Assembly (NCBI RefSeq): GCF_003666015.1
Contig: NZ_QPLT01000011.1
Location: 1-64,000 of the forward strand
DNA: 64,000 bases
From: Halorubrum sp. Atlit-26R
Lineage (GTDB): Archaea > Halobacteriota > Halobacteria > Halobacteriales > Haloferacaceae
Direction of reading: 5' to 3'
Both the position numbers and the translations under genes were made by a program. Positions within the stretch are counted from its first letter, which is position 1, and each line of letters begins with the position of its first letter. Shown here piece after piece: positions 30,547 through 39,641 of this stretch. Below the pieces are notes generated by a model. That model saw only the letters and a list, made by a program, of their open reading frames with translations. It had not been told where the DNA came from and ran no database searches.

Positions 30547-33500
30547 CTAGACGTTCCGCGCGACTGCTGAGAGCCGGTTGCGGAGTTCGTCGACGACGTC
30601 GCCCGCAGTCTCCCGACTGCCGAGCGTCAGCGTCACCTCGCGGGCGTCGCTCGAAATGTCGCGCACCTCCAGCGGCCCCTCGAACGGGAGCTCATCGGCC
30701 GGGATCGACGCGACGAGCGACCGACTCGGGTCCGTCTCCCGGATGGTCACCTCCGCCTCTTCGAGCGGCTCGGCCACCTCGCGAACGACGGCAAGCGCCA
30801 GTTGCTCGCACTCGCGGTTCGACGTCGCATCGGGGAACTCCTCGCGAAGCGTGTCCGGATCGTCGACGGCGGGTTGGGCGTACTCGCCTTCGAAGCGCCA
30901 CTCGTAGTCGATCGCGTACTCGACGCCGGGCGTCATCGACCCGCCCTCGAGGATAGTGATCGACCCTTCGGAGTGCCCGATCGTGTAGTCGATGTTGCGC
31001 TCGTACTGCGTCGAGCGGTCGCCGACGTCGTACACCGTCTCCGAGCCCGTGTCGACCGGGCCCTCCGCAAGCCCGACGTTGAGCCCGTAGTTGTTAGCCA
31101 CGAACGTCTCGCCTTCCACGCGGGAGGTCTTCCCCTCGGCGATGACGCGCTGATACGATTCCTCGATAGAGCGCCGGCCGGTGAAGGAGACAAGCGTCGG
31201 CTCGGCGTCAGCGACGCGCTGGCCGGGCTGGGTCCACTCGATGCGGTACTCGGCGTCCGCGGCTGGCGCCCGCCGCAACTCCCAGATGAAGTCGCCGGCG
31301 TTGGCGATCCGATTGAGCAGGTCTTCGATCGTGCCCCGATGGACGAAGTCGAGCAGCACGGGCGTGTTGACGAGATCGGCAAACAGATCAAGGAACTCCA
31401 GCCGGTGGGGCTCGTCGCCGAACTCGCCTGAGGCCGTCCCGGAGTCCTCGCGGCCGAGCGTCACGCGCGCCTGGAGGAGTTGGGTGGCGTCGGCGAAGTC
31501 GGTCGTGAACGACGTGGTGTCCGTCGCCACGTTCCAGGGCGCGGTCTGGTCGTTTCGGAGTGCGAGCGCGTTCGGCGCGCCACCGTTCGCGAGCGTGACA
31601 TCCAGCTGGCCGGCGACCACCTGCTCGACCGACGTGACGGGGTCGAACACGACGTCGATACTCGCGGGGCGTTGCTGCCAGCCGGTGACGACGTCGTCGA
31701 CGGGCTCGATATCCTCATCAATTGGGTAGCGGTCGTCACGGACGTGGAGAAAGTCGAGATAGAGCTCGCCGCCGGACGTTACCGGGATCTTCACCTCTAG
31801 CGAGTAGGATCCAGGGGTGAGTGGACCGTCGTTGTTGAGCGTCACCTCGAACGACCCCAGCTCGAACTGCCCGCCGGTGTCGTTGATCCCGCCCTCGCCG
31901 AATGACTCGACGACTGTCTCCGAGCTGTCGGGATCGATTCGCGTGAACTCTAGGCCGGGTGCCTCACCGGTCGGGATGCCGTAGACGATGACCGCCTTCG
32001 CCTCGCCCTCAGGGATGGTGTACGATGGACTGAAGTTCACTTCGCGCCGGTCGCCAGACGACAGCCGCACGGACCCGCCGCCGGACCACTCGCCGCCTTG
32101 GGTCGTGTTGACCACGCCGCTCCCGTCGGCGGCTTCGGCCTCGCGGAACCAGCCGGTCGCCTCCGCGAACACCTCATTGTTCTCGACCGTCAGCGGCGAC
32201 GTCGGCGGGAAGGGATCGCCGTCGCCCTCGATGGCGTCGGAAAAGTCCTGAGAGTCACTCGCTTGGAAGAGGCGGACGTCATCGCGGGCGTCTGTCTGTG
32301 GGTCGTCGACGTTCGCGACCCAGCCAAGCTCCTCGGTGATGACCTCCTCGGCAGCGACGTGCGCGTCGGCCTCGGGGTACTCGATGCCGTCGACGTCGTC
32401 CTCGAGGGCAGTCCCACCGACAGCGATCAGGACGTCGCGCGTCTCGTCGCGTTCCACCGTCTGGAGCTCGTCGATCGGCAGGCGCGTGCCGTCCTTCCAG
32501 GCGCGGATCGTCGAGCCCTCAACGTCGGCGTCCTCCCACGTCGACGAGCGCGGCACCGGCACGCGGATCTTGGGCTGGCTGTTGAGGCGCGGGTTCCACT
32601 CGGCGTCTTCGAGCACCGTCGGCGAGAGGGTCTCACCCGATGGGTGCTCAACCTCGACTTTCCAGCCGCTCGGTGGGACGCGGCCGATCCGGACGCCGTC
32701 GAGCGCGGGCGTCTCGCCCGTGTCGGTGTTGCTGTCGGCCTCGGTGTCGTCGGTGAACGACCGGATGCGGTACCGGTACTCGCGGTCCGGCTGGACCGTA
32801 TCGTCGGTGAACGTCTCTGTGTCGGGCCCGACATCCTCGATGACGCGCTCGCGACTCCAACTCCCGTCAGGGAGGCGTCGCTCGCGAACGACCAACTGCC
32901 CGAGTTCGTTGTCGGCGTTGTCGTCCCACCCGAGCTCAGCCGCCGTCGACGAGACGATCGTCACGGAGAGGTTGTTCGACCCGGGGAACTTCGTGATGAT
33001 CGAGGTGGGGTCGGTCCAGACGCCGGTGGTATAGTCTGTCTCCGTCCGCGCCCTGACCTCGTACTCTTCGCCGTCCTCGCGCCCGGTGAACTGCGTCGTG
33101 AGCGTGTCGTACGCGACCGTCTGCTCGGCGTAGCCGACGGCCGATGCGTCCCACGCGGACTGCCCCGTCTCGCGGATTTGAAGCCGTACGTCGCCCGCGT
33201 TTGTGACCGCGCTCTCGCGGTCGACGCCGACCTCGTCCTCGACGCCGTTGAGCAGGACGGGCTGGTCTTCGTCTGGGAGCGTTGTCGTGTCCGTGAACGT
33301 GTTGCTCGGGCTGTCGGCGTCGGTCGTCGTCGCGACGACGCGCACCTCGAACGTCGTGCCGTTGGGAACCTCGGTGAGGATCGCGCTCTCGGCGTCGCGG
33401 GAGACGGTTTTGCCGGTCGTCCACGCCGACGCACCGGCCTCGCGGAACTCAATCCGCGTCTGGCCTTTGGTGTGGCTTGCCGCCCAGACCACGTCGATCG

Positions 33501-33594
33501 TCGACGTGTTGGCCGTGACGCTGTCGAGGACGGGCGCTGGCAGCGTTGTCGTTGCTTGGACCTCGGTTGAAAGGTCTGTTTGGTAAGTTGGCAT
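30547..33594 (-). CDS. Tail-tip / baseplate protein with fibronectin type III domains
   Basis: 1015 residues, the largest structural protein. Three N-terminal FnIII-like domains: VTANTSTIDVVWAASHTKGQ ... GTTFEVRVVATTT; then TAYDTL-type second domain; then SSTAAELGWDDNADNELGQL ... PDREYRYRIRSFT. A central beta region follows, with a carbohydrate-binding-like segment (SYTIPEGEAKAVIVYGIPTG). The C-terminal about 400 residues (QRPASIDVVFDPVTSVEQVV ... DDPDTLREEFPDATSNRECE) resemble baseplate hub proteins. It lies at the end of the tail module and is a candidate host-binding protein. Confidence 0.75.
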   Translation of the reverse strand: MPTYQTDLSTEVQATTTLPAPVLDSVTANTSTIDVVWAASHTKGQTRIEFREAGASAWTTGKTVSRDAESAILTEVPNGTTFEVRVVATTTDADSPSNTFTDTTTLPDEDQPVLLNGVEDEVGVDRESAVTNAGDVRLQIRETGQSAWDASAVGYAEQTVAYDTLTTQFTGREDGEEYEVRARTETDYTTGVWTDPTSIITKFPGSNNLSVTIVSSTAAELGWDDNADNELGQLVVRERRLPDGSWSRERVIEDVGPDTETFTDDTVQPDREYRYRIRSFTDDTEADSNTDTGETPALDGVRIGRVPPSGWKVEVEHPSGETLSPTVLEDAEWNPRLNSQPKIRVPVPRSSTWEDADVEGSTIRAWKDGTRLPIDELQTVERDETRDVLIAVGGTALEDDVDGIEYPEADAHVAAEEVITEELGWVANVDDPQTDARDDVRLFQASDSQDFSDAIEGDGDPFPPTSPLTVENNEVFAEATGWFREAEAADGSGVVNTTQGGEWSGGGSVRLSSGDRREVNFSPSYTIPEGEAKAVIVYGIPTGEAPGLEFTRIDPDSSETVVESFGEGGINDTGGQFELGSFEVTLNNDGPLTPGSYSLEVKIPVTSGGELYLDFLHVRDDRYPIDEDIEPVDDVVTGWQQRPASIDVVFDPVTSVEQVVAGQLDVTLANGGAPNALALRNDQTAPWNVATDTTSFTTDFADATQLLQARVTLGREDSGTASGEFGDEPHRLEFLDLFADLVNTPVLLDFVHRGTIEDLLNRIANAGDFIWELRRAPAADAEYRIEWTQPGQRVADAEPTLVSFTGRRSIEESYQRVIAEGKTSRVEGETFVANNYGLNVGLAEGPVDTGSETVYDVGDRSTQYERNIDYTIGHSEGSITILEGGSMTPGVEYAIDYEWRFEGEYAQPAVDDPDTLREEFPDATSNRECEQLALAVVREVAEPLEEAEVTIRETDPSRSLVASIPADELPFEGPLEVRDISSDAREVTLTLGSRETAGDVVDELRNRLSAVARNV

Positions 33595-33598
33595 TATG

Positions 33599-34798
33599 TT
33601 ATGATGTTGTCGTCCACGTCACAACCCCGCCAACGTCTTGCGCCCCGCTTGCGTCGCCGACGGCCCGCCCGACGTATGCCGTCTCGGGAGAAAGTCCAGT
33701 GACGGTCTCGCTAAACGTCTGTGGCGACGACAGCGTTTGGATCGCGGTCTCACTCCATGTCGTCTCCGATCCACCGATGTACGCAAACCTCACGTCGGCG
33801 CTCGCGGCGTCCGTGAGACTCACGAGGTCGCCGGTCAGATCAACGGATGAGTCCGTCACGTTCGTCGTCGACACCGTCTCCACGTCAAGCGTGGGCGCGA
33901 GTACGTCCGCCCCGATACGGTAGTGATAGGTCGTCGCCATATCAAGGCCGGTGTCGGTGTCGCTTGTCGTGCTGGGCGGGTAGGTTGCGATTTGCGTGTA
34001 GTCCGCGCGGTCGGTCCCGGGGTACGTGTCGCGGTATAACTGCCACTCCTCAACGCTGTCTACCCCGGCCGGGAGATTAATCCCCCACGAGAGGTCTATA
34101 GTGGTGTCACTCGTATCACCCGTGTATAGCGTCGGCGCGGCGGGTTCATACGTAATCTGTACACGCGGCCCGTCGCCGTTGTCCCGGTATGACCCTCCGC
34201 GCTCGTTGCGATCAACTTGGGCTAACCCTTCAGCGTGATTTGAGCCGCCGCCGCCGCCGGCAGCGTAATAATTATCGCTCGCCCCGCCACCGCCGCCGTA
34301 GTAGCCACCACCGCCACCGCCGCCATACGGGAAGTCGGGGTCGCCGCCACCGCTAGCATCACCGTCATAGGCACTCAGGCCCCCCTTCCCCCCGGAGGTC
34401 TGCGAGCCCCCTCGACCGCCAGTAAAATAGCTGGAATCCTGCCCGCCGTCCTCGCCAACGTTTGCTCCACCTTCTCCGCCGTCGTTTCCGAAGCTATCTG
34501 GTGGGTCGGCATCCGCACCCCCGCCGCCGGCCGCGGCGAGGCGGTTTTCGATGGCCGTCCCGCCACGCGCTATCCAAATTCCGTCGCCGGGTGCGCGAGG
34601 CGGGGATGCGTTGTTTTCCCCACCGCCGGGCGACACGCGTATGAGAAACGTTTCGCCCGGAGTAACCGGGAGTGTCCCTTCGACGAGCCCACCGTAGTTA
34701 CTGGATTCGCCACTCTCGCCCTCCAACCGTACGTCGAGCTCGAACACGCCCGTCGGGACGGTCCAGTCGGCGTCGGTCGTCGTCTCAAAGGTCGGCAT
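33599..34798 (-). CDS. Glycine-rich adhesin with FnIII domains
   Basis: 399 residues. An N-terminal beta domain (TPGETFLIRVSPGGGENNAS) leads to a long Gly-rich tract (about 85-190, including DFPYGGGGGGGYYGGGGG), like the glycine-rich receptor-recognition loops of T4-type gp38 adhesins. Two FnIII domains follow (APTLYTGDTSDTTIDLSWGI and TVSTTNVTDSSVDLTGDLVS). It overlaps neither neighbour but is four bases from the next stop. Probable receptor-binding fibre component. Confidence 0.7.
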   Translation of the reverse strand: MPTFETTTDADWTVPTGVFELDVRLEGESGESSNYGGLVEGTLPVTPGETFLIRVSPGGGENNASPPRAPGDGIWIARGGTAIENRLAAAGGGGADADPPDSFGNDGGEGGANVGEDGGQDSSYFTGGRGGSQTSGGKGGLSAYDGDASGGGDPDFPYGGGGGGGYYGGGGGASDNYYAAGGGGGSNHAEGLAQVDRNERGGSYRDNGDGPRVQITYEPAAPTLYTGDTSDTTIDLSWGINLPAGVDSVEEWQLYRDTYPGTDRADYTQIATYPPSTTSDTDTGLDMATTYHYRIGADVLAPTLDVETVSTTNVTDSSVDLTGDLVSLTDAASADVRFAYIGGSETTWSETAIQTLSSPQTFSETVTGLSPETAYVGRAVGDASGAQDVGGVVTWTTTS

Positions 34799-35989
34799 CT
34801 ACAGACGCACCTCCTCTCTCGCGACAAGCCCCTGGTCGGCGCCACTGTCCACGATCGATGGCGACGCGGCCGGCTCGAGCAGCGCCTCCAGGTCCGGCGG
34901 CGGCAGCTCCGCAACGCTGTCGGGCACCCACACCTCCACGTCCGAGCGCCCGCGCTCCAGCTCGACGTCGAGCGCGTAGACGTCACCCTCGTTCGTCCCG
35001 GCGACCGCCTCGAACTCCACCTGCGCTCGCACCGAGGCCTGTCCGATATGGGTGAGATCCACGTCAACGGGCTCCCACTGCGTCTCCAACTCTCCATCAG
35101 CGTACGACGGGAGGTCGACGGCCATCCACTCGGAGGCGCCCGCATCCCACGCCTCGACGTCGAGCGCGGCCGTCGCATCAGCGGCGGTGGGTTCGTCGAC
35201 GCGAATCCGCACCAGCCCGTTCGAACACACCACGTTGCCGGTGAACTCGTGGTCGCGAGCGAACACCGACTGCCACATCCGGACGCGCCCGTCCTCGCTC
35301 TCAAGGAACTTCGCGTCGCGCCCGCGCGTGTCGTAGACGTGGACATCGACGTCGGCCTGCGCGTCCGGCGGCACGTCGTACAACAGCACGGGCTCGTCGA
35401 TCGCCACGTCGGCCACATCATACCGGTCGACGTCGCCGAGCGCACCCGAGACCGTGTCGACGGGCGTCGGGCGGATCCGCTCGGTCGGGTCCGACGTCGA
35501 GTCCACGATCCGAACCTGCCGAGCAGCACTGGGTACGCCGACGAGTGCCGACATCCCATTGCCGAACGGGTGTCCTGGATCCGGCTGCGAGGGCGCCGTT
35601 TCAACGGCGCGAAACTGTGACTTTCGTGTCCCATTCGCAGTCAGGGAGAGCTCCCACTCCCAGATGTCGCGCCCGGCGGCATGGACTGGCTCGACGTCCG
35701 CGCTCCGGATCTGGTAGTACCCCGACCGCGACCCGGCCCCGCCGTACAGCGAGACGGCGCCGATCGCGGAGTCGGCCAGCTCCTCGAGTTCGGTCGCGAC
35801 CACCTCGGAGTGATACGGGCCGAGCGCGTACTGGCCGATCAGCGTGAGATCGGCCGCCTCCGACGAGAGCGCGTCGACGATCGCGTCGCTGCCGAGGACG
35901 CCCTGCTCGGAGAGTTGCGTCCCGAGCGCGTCCTGGTCGGTCGGCGTCGTTGCCTCTGGGAGTGGGATCGTGTAGATTCGCGTCGTCAT
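34799..35989 (-). CDS. Tail protein (distal tail-like)
   Basis: 396 residues, beta-rich: RIYTIPLPEATTPTDQDALG, WEWELSLTANGTRKSQFRAV, then a jelly-roll-like half (VVCSNGLVRIRVDEPTAADA). Position between a tail-tube-associated gene and the FnIII tail proteins fits a distal-tail or baseplate connector. No specific motif. Confidence 0.6.
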   Translation of the reverse strand: MTTRIYTIPLPEATTPTDQDALGTQLSEQGVLGSDAIVDALSSEAADLTLIGQYALGPYHSEVVATELEELADSAIGAVSLYGGAGSRSGYYQIRSADVEPVHAAGRDIWEWELSLTANGTRKSQFRAVETAPSQPDPGHPFGNGMSALVGVPSAARQVRIVDSTSDPTERIRPTPVDTVSGALGDVDRYDVADVAIDEPVLLYDVPPDAQADVDVHVYDTRGRDAKFLESEDGRVRMWQSVFARDHEFTGNVVCSNGLVRIRVDEPTAADATAALDVEAWDAGASEWMAVDLPSYADGELETQWEPVDVDLTHIGQASVRAQVEFEAVAGTNEGDVYALDVELERGRSDVEVWVPDSVAELPPPDLEALLEPAASPSIVDSGADQGLVAREEVRL

Positions 35990-35995
35990 GGTGGG

Positions 35996-36664
35996 TCAGG
36001 AATCGCTGATGAGGTTGCCGAGTTCGGAGACGGCCTGCTCGGCGGCGTCGGTGAGGTCTTCGGTCAGTTCGTCGATGTTCGGAACGGGGGCGACCTCCTC
36101 GAACTCGAAGGTGTAGGGGACGACCGCGGGGTCGTCCTTTGGCTTCTCGGCACGGACGGAGAGCAGCGCCACCGGCTTCGGCTCACCGAACACGCCGGCC
36201 GTGTCCGCGTACTCTCCGGTGGACCACTCGCCGGTGTAGAGGTGGACCTGTCCGCCGGAGTCGCTCCGTGCTTCGGCCAGCCACCGGAAGAGGACATCTC
36301 GCTTCGCAGCTGGGTTGACGTCGCCCGTCGCGTCGTACTGGTTCGCCTCGCCGGCGGGGCTGGACCCATCGCCCCACTGGAGGTCTTCGTCGCCGACGCC
36401 GACCGTCGCGGAGATCGTGAACTGGTTGCGCCCACCGCCGGCGTCGACGAAGTACCCTGCCCGGCGTGGTGGGTCCGCGTCCGGGAGGATGTCGGTCGGG
36501 TCGAGATCTGAAGCTTGAGCATATAATTCTGAGATCATCTGGCCCCTACCACCCACGAGGAACGATTTTGTCATCTCTCTAGTCGGCTCATGCTCCCTGA
36601 ATTCGAAGACTCCGGTGCGGTTGAAGGCCTCTACTTCCAGTACTGTTCTGTCGTAAAGTGCCAT
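35996..36664 (-). CDS. Tail protein
   Basis: 222 residues. VLEVEAFNRTGVFEFREHEP and a tube-like beta core (NQFTISATVGVGDEDLQWGD), ending in a helical LTEDLTDAAEQAVSELGNLI. The N-terminus and size suit a tail-completion or LysM-less baseplate protein. It is the first gene after the 36665-37365 gap in the leftward late module. Confidence 0.55.
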   Translation of the reverse strand: MALYDRTVLEVEAFNRTGVFEFREHEPTREMTKSFLVGGRGQMISELYAQASDLDPTDILPDADPPRRAGYFVDAGGGRNQFTISATVGVGDEDLQWGDGSSPAGEANQYDATGDVNPAAKRDVLFRWLAEARSDSGGQVHLYTGEWSTGEYADTAGVFGEPKPVALLSVRAEKPKDDPAVVPYTFEFEEVAPVPNIDELTEDLTDAAEQAVSELGNLISDS

Positions 36665-36846
36665 GTATCTGAGAACGGGTGCGCGCTAACCGGCGCGTGG
36701 CGGTGATCGACTCGGCTGAGTACCCGTGTGACTCGGTTTCGTTTTACTTTCACCTAGCCGGCGGGATGCTTATCCGTCAGCGTAGGGTACGCGTCGTTAG
36801 CGGTGAACAAAAGCCGCCAGTGGATAGACGATCCGCGAGTTAATCC

Positions 36847-36987
36847 ATGGTTGGATTAATCGAAGTACCAGCTGCTCCGTCGGCAGCCGTCGTGGTTTCC
36901 TTCGGAGTTCTGGTCTACGCCGGTCCGATCTGGGCTCTGACGTACGTCATCCTCGCTCTCGGATCGTACACCTACGTTAATTCGTAA
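36847..36987 (+). CDS. Forty-six-residue membrane peptide
   Basis: MVGLIEVPAAPSAAVVVSFG then VLVYAGPIWALTYVILALGS, ending YTYVNS. Two short hydrophobic spans. It is opposite in strand to the late genes. A hairpin (36991-37013) follows the stop. A similar start (ATGGTTGGATTA) recurs at 37053 but stops after 14 codons, suggesting a decayed second copy. Confidence 0.5.
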   Translation: MVGLIEVPAAPSAAVVVSFGVLVYAGPIWALTYVILALGSYTYVNS

Positions 36988-36990
36988 GGA

Positions 36991-37013
36991 CGTAGTGTCT
37001 AACAGGCACTACG
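36991..37013 (+). terminator. Hairpin after the membrane peptide gene
   Basis: CGTAGTG and CACTACG, a 7-bp stem with a 9-base loop, beginning 3 bases after the stop and followed by CATTTTATC. The remaining 37014-37365 holds only the decayed start at 37053 and short dyads; I see no other gene. Confidence 0.5.
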
Positions 37014-37365
37014 AGTCTCGACATTTTATCGCCTCGCAGAAAGCGAGAGTCCATGGTTGGATTATTCCCAGCCCCACGTATCCGATTTTCAGCGTGATAC
37101 CCTTGAGGTGATATCACGCGGCCGGATACGCGACTTGGGTGTGGTCTACGCAGACTCTCGCTTGGTGGCGTGGGATGGGTGGTGGTTATAGCTCACTGGG
37201 AGTCTGATAGCTCCCGTCACCCAGCAATTGTTTCGTCACAGCGCTAAATAAATCCAGCGCTCCCTTCGAAGACACTGCTGATTGGCGCCTTAGACCCTCT
37301 ACCACTTGTGTAGTCCTTTTGGTATGCGCCATACACATAGTGCTTCGACTGCCGCGCGGCGGTCG

Positions 37366-37569
37366 TTACTCGTCCGGGGCGTCGAGGTCGATCCCGAGAC
37401 GCTCAGCGGCTTCTTCGGTCGTACGGTAGTCATCATGGTCGAGCTCGTCGAGCGAGTCGATCCGCTCGGCGATGACGGCCGCCTCATCAGGGAGCATCTC
37501 CGCCTCGTCCTCGTGGTCGGGGCGCTCTCCGTCAATTGCCATATTTCGCACGTGCGTTCCTTTCGGCAT
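37366..37569 (-). CDS. Small acidic hypothetical protein
   Basis: Sixty-seven residues (58 if it starts at MAIDGERPDHEDEAEMLPDE). The helical C-terminus IDSLDELDHDDYRTTEEAAE looks like a small dimeric protein. It follows the two-span membrane gene in the late operon. Function unknown. Confidence 0.5.
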   Translation of the reverse strand: MPKGTHVRNMAIDGERPDHEDEAEMLPDEAAVIAERIDSLDELDHDDYRTTEEAAERLGIDLDAPDE

Positions 37570-37577
37570 GACTCTTG

Positions 37578-37880
37578 TTACTCGTCTGGCTCGTCGACGA
37601 TCAGCGCCTCGGACTGCTTTTTCGCACGGACCTGATCCTCGCGCATCCGGGCGAGCGTCCGGCGGATCTCGGTCAGCTCTGCGTCACGTTCCGAGACGAC
37701 GCTCGCGACGACGGCCGCCGTCACGCCGCTCGTCACACCGACGAGGAGGACTGCCGACAGCGCGGCCGCCGGGCTGATCACCCGGAGGTGAACGGTGAGC
37801 GCAGCGAGGATGGCGCCGGCGCCGACGACGGCGCGGACGGCCGTTTGGTTCATGTCTGAGCGTAGCGAGAGCGGGCTCAT
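37578..37880 (-). CDS. Small membrane protein with cytoplasmic helix
   Basis: 100 residues from MSPLSLRSDMNQTAVRAVVG. Two transmembrane spans (VRAVVGAGAILAALTVHLRV and AALSAVLLVGVTSGVTAAVV) and a charged C-terminal helix. The layout resembles holins or tail-associated membrane proteins. It comes directly after the tape-measure gene, so a role in entry or egress is possible but unproven. Confidence 0.55.
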   Translation of the reverse strand: MSPLSLRSDMNQTAVRAVVGAGAILAALTVHLRVISPAAALSAVLLVGVTSGVTAAVVASVVSERDAELTEIRRTLARMREDQVRAKKQSEALIVDEPDE

Positions 37881-37896
37881 AAGGCTGGGTCCAAGG

Positions 37897-39027
37897 CTAC
37901 CGAGTGATCTCGTTTTCGAGTTCTTGGAGGTCGCGTTCGAGCTCTTGGAGGTCGTCTTCGAGGGCATCGATGTCCCGCTCGACACCGTCCTCGATCTCGG
38001 AGACGATGCGGTCAGCCAGCGAGTCGAGTCGGCGTGGGTCGACGTCGACGTTGTACGTCGGCGAGTGGGTGACAGTTACCTCTCGGCTCGGCGCCGACGC
38101 CGACGTCGACTCACCTGATCCAGACTGCGTCCCAGTCGGATCGCCCGGGTCGCGCCCCAACGTGAGGCCGTCGTCACCGCCGACCTGGATACCGCCGGGG
38201 CCGAGCGTGATACCAGTCTCGCCGCCGAGTTGGACGCCACCTGGTGGGTCGGAGCCTGAACCGGAGTCCGTCGATGCTGACGGACGTCCAGTACGCGTTT
38301 CGACGGCGACCGTGATAGGGCCAACATCCTCCACGGGAAGCGGGTCGATGGCTTCGACCGGAAGCGGATCTCGTTGGACTGGCAGCGGCTCACGGTTGAC
38401 TGCCAGTTGATCGGGGATACCGAGGTTGAGGTCAGGCAGGTCCGGGAGGTTGATCTCCGGACCGAGGTCCGGCGCCTCGAACGTCGGCTCGAACGTAGGA
38501 CTGATCCGGACGGTGCGGCCACCGCCGAGCTCGTCGAGCCACCCCGGCCGTTCCACAGACAGAGTCGTCTCCTCGACGCTCACCTCCGAGCCCGTGATCG
38601 CGGAGCTGATCGTGTTGCCGAGCGCGGATGCCGCGGTCCCGGTTAGGACGTCTGAAACGGCGTCGGCGACGGTGCCGCCGGTTTCGATGGCAGCATCGCC
38701 GGCGGTTTCGCCAGCGACGCCGACCAGTTCGGTGACAAGCCCTCCCGCGCCGCCTCCGAGACCGCCCTCTGAGAGGATGTCATCGATGTCCTCCAGATAC
38801 GCGACAGCCTCTTCGAGGTGTTCGGTCCGCGAGCGCTCCATCCGGAGCGACTCCCGACGTCGACGCGACCCGCCACCCCCGCCCCGAGCAGACTGCGCCG
38901 ACATCGTGCCGCCGTCGGTCACGCCCATCTCGACGGCGCCGAGCTCCGACTCGATCTGGTTGCGGACGTTCCGCAGCGCCCGGTCGGAGACGACGAGATC
39001 GAGTTCAGCAGCTGTTCCGAAGCTCAT
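37897..39027 (-). CDS. Tape-measure-like tail protein
   Basis: 376 residues. The N-terminal LDLVVSDRALRNVRNQIESE and the following Gly/Ala-rich helical region (LVGVAGETAGDAAIETGGTV) are typical of haloviral tape measures. Pro-rich repeats (LPVQRDPLPVEAIDPLPVED) and a strong C-terminal coiled coil (DIDALEDDLQELERDLQELE) follow. It directly follows the frameshifted tail chaperone, the diagnostic position. At roughly 1.5 angstrom per residue it would set a rather short tail, about 55 nm. Confidence 0.75.
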   Translation of the reverse strand: MSFGTAAELDLVVSDRALRNVRNQIESELGAVEMGVTDGGTMSAQSARGGGGGSRRRRESLRMERSRTEHLEEAVAYLEDIDDILSEGGLGGGAGGLVTELVGVAGETAGDAAIETGGTVADAVSDVLTGTAASALGNTISSAITGSEVSVEETTLSVERPGWLDELGGGRTVRISPTFEPTFEAPDLGPEINLPDLPDLNLGIPDQLAVNREPLPVQRDPLPVEAIDPLPVEDVGPITVAVETRTGRPSASTDSGSGSDPPGGVQLGGETGITLGPGGIQVGGDDGLTLGRDPGDPTGTQSGSGESTSASAPSREVTVTHSPTYNVDVDPRRLDSLADRIVSEIEDGVERDIDALEDDLQELERDLQELENEITR

Positions 39028-39205
39028 AGGGGCTGGGAGGCAGCGTAGTCAGCGAGTAGTTCGAGGTACGCCGTCGGCGTCGCGAGCGCCTCGTCGTAGG
39101 ACAGGCCGTGGGCGAGCGCCACGACGATCAGGTAGTCGAGTCGGGCGCGGGCGTCGAGGTCGCCTCGCTGTCGGTCGCCGGCGATGACTTGCTGGACCTG
39201 TTTCC
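39024..39205 (-). CDS. -1 frame extension of the tail chaperone (T-like)
   Basis: After the slippery site the -1 frame reads KQVQQVIAGDRQRGDLDARA, then LDYLIVVALAHGLSYDEALA and a tail ending LLADYAASQPL. It lacks a good start of its own and overlaps the zero-frame gene, so it should be made only as a G-T fusion (39640-39024, about 205 residues). Its end overlaps the tape-measure start (39027). Confidence 0.75.
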
Positions 39206-39640
39206 CTCGTCGCTCGCCGTCCCGAGGCTGTTCGCCTTCGCTTCGACCCACTTCACCACCGCCGGGTGGAGGCCGGCGACGTTCGCGAACGTGTCCGAGA
39301 GCTCGTCCTCGACGAACGGCCCCCCCTCGACGCTGGCGGCGACGAACCAGAGGCGGAACTCGTCGTCGCCGACTTGGTCAGGCACCTCGCGATGCATCAT
39401 GGCCTCCTCGCCGGCCGTCATCGCGCCGATCGTGAGCTCCGTCTCGGCGGTCCAGTCGCCCTCGGACGTCTGCCAGTCGAGGCCGTTCCGCCAGTAGGTG
39501 AGCGTCCCGCGTCGATCCCGGAGTGCCGCCGCCTCGTCGGTGTCCTCGTCGAGCTCGTCGAGCGCCTCGTCGATGGCCTCGATTCCCTCGGTGAGTTCAG
39601 CGCGAGCGCCCTCGATCGTGATGGTCTGTGTGGTGAGCAT
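39128..39640 (-). CDS. Tail assembly chaperone (G-like), zero-frame product
   Basis: 170 residues from MLTTQTITIEGARAELTEGI. WRNGLDWQTSEGDWTAETEL and MHREVPDQVGDDEFRLWFVA, then an acidic, Ser/Thr-rich tail. It lies between tail tube and tape measure, where lambda-like viruses encode gpG and the frameshifted gpGT, which chaperone the tape measure. A GGGAAAC heptamer in frame at 39206-39200 lets some ribosomes move to the -1 frame. Confidence 0.8.
   Translation of the reverse strand: MLTTQTITIEGARAELTEGIEAIDEALDELDEDTDEAAALRDRRGTLTYWRNGLDWQTSEGDWTAETELTIGAMTAGEEAMMHREVPDQVGDDEFRLWFVAASVEGGPFVEDELSDTFANVAGLHPAVVKWVEAKANSLGTASDEGNRSSKSSPATDSEATSTPAPDSTT
39200..39206 (-). promoter_or_regulatory. 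-1 ribosomal frameshift heptamer GGGAAAC
   Basis: On the minus strand, GAG-GGA-AAC is read in zero frame, giving a canonical X-XXY-YYZ heptamer (G GGA AAC). A slip of one base converts GGA-AAC to GGG-AAA and enters the T-like frame. The location in the last third of the chaperone gene is the expected one. Confidence 0.75.
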
Positions 39641-39641
39641 C

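Noticed and set aside
32098-33570. 490-residue plus-strand frame opposite the tail-tip gene
   Set aside because: Composition is typical of an antisense shadow (Arg/Val/Asp-rich, no motif), and it is embedded in a well-supported tail gene.
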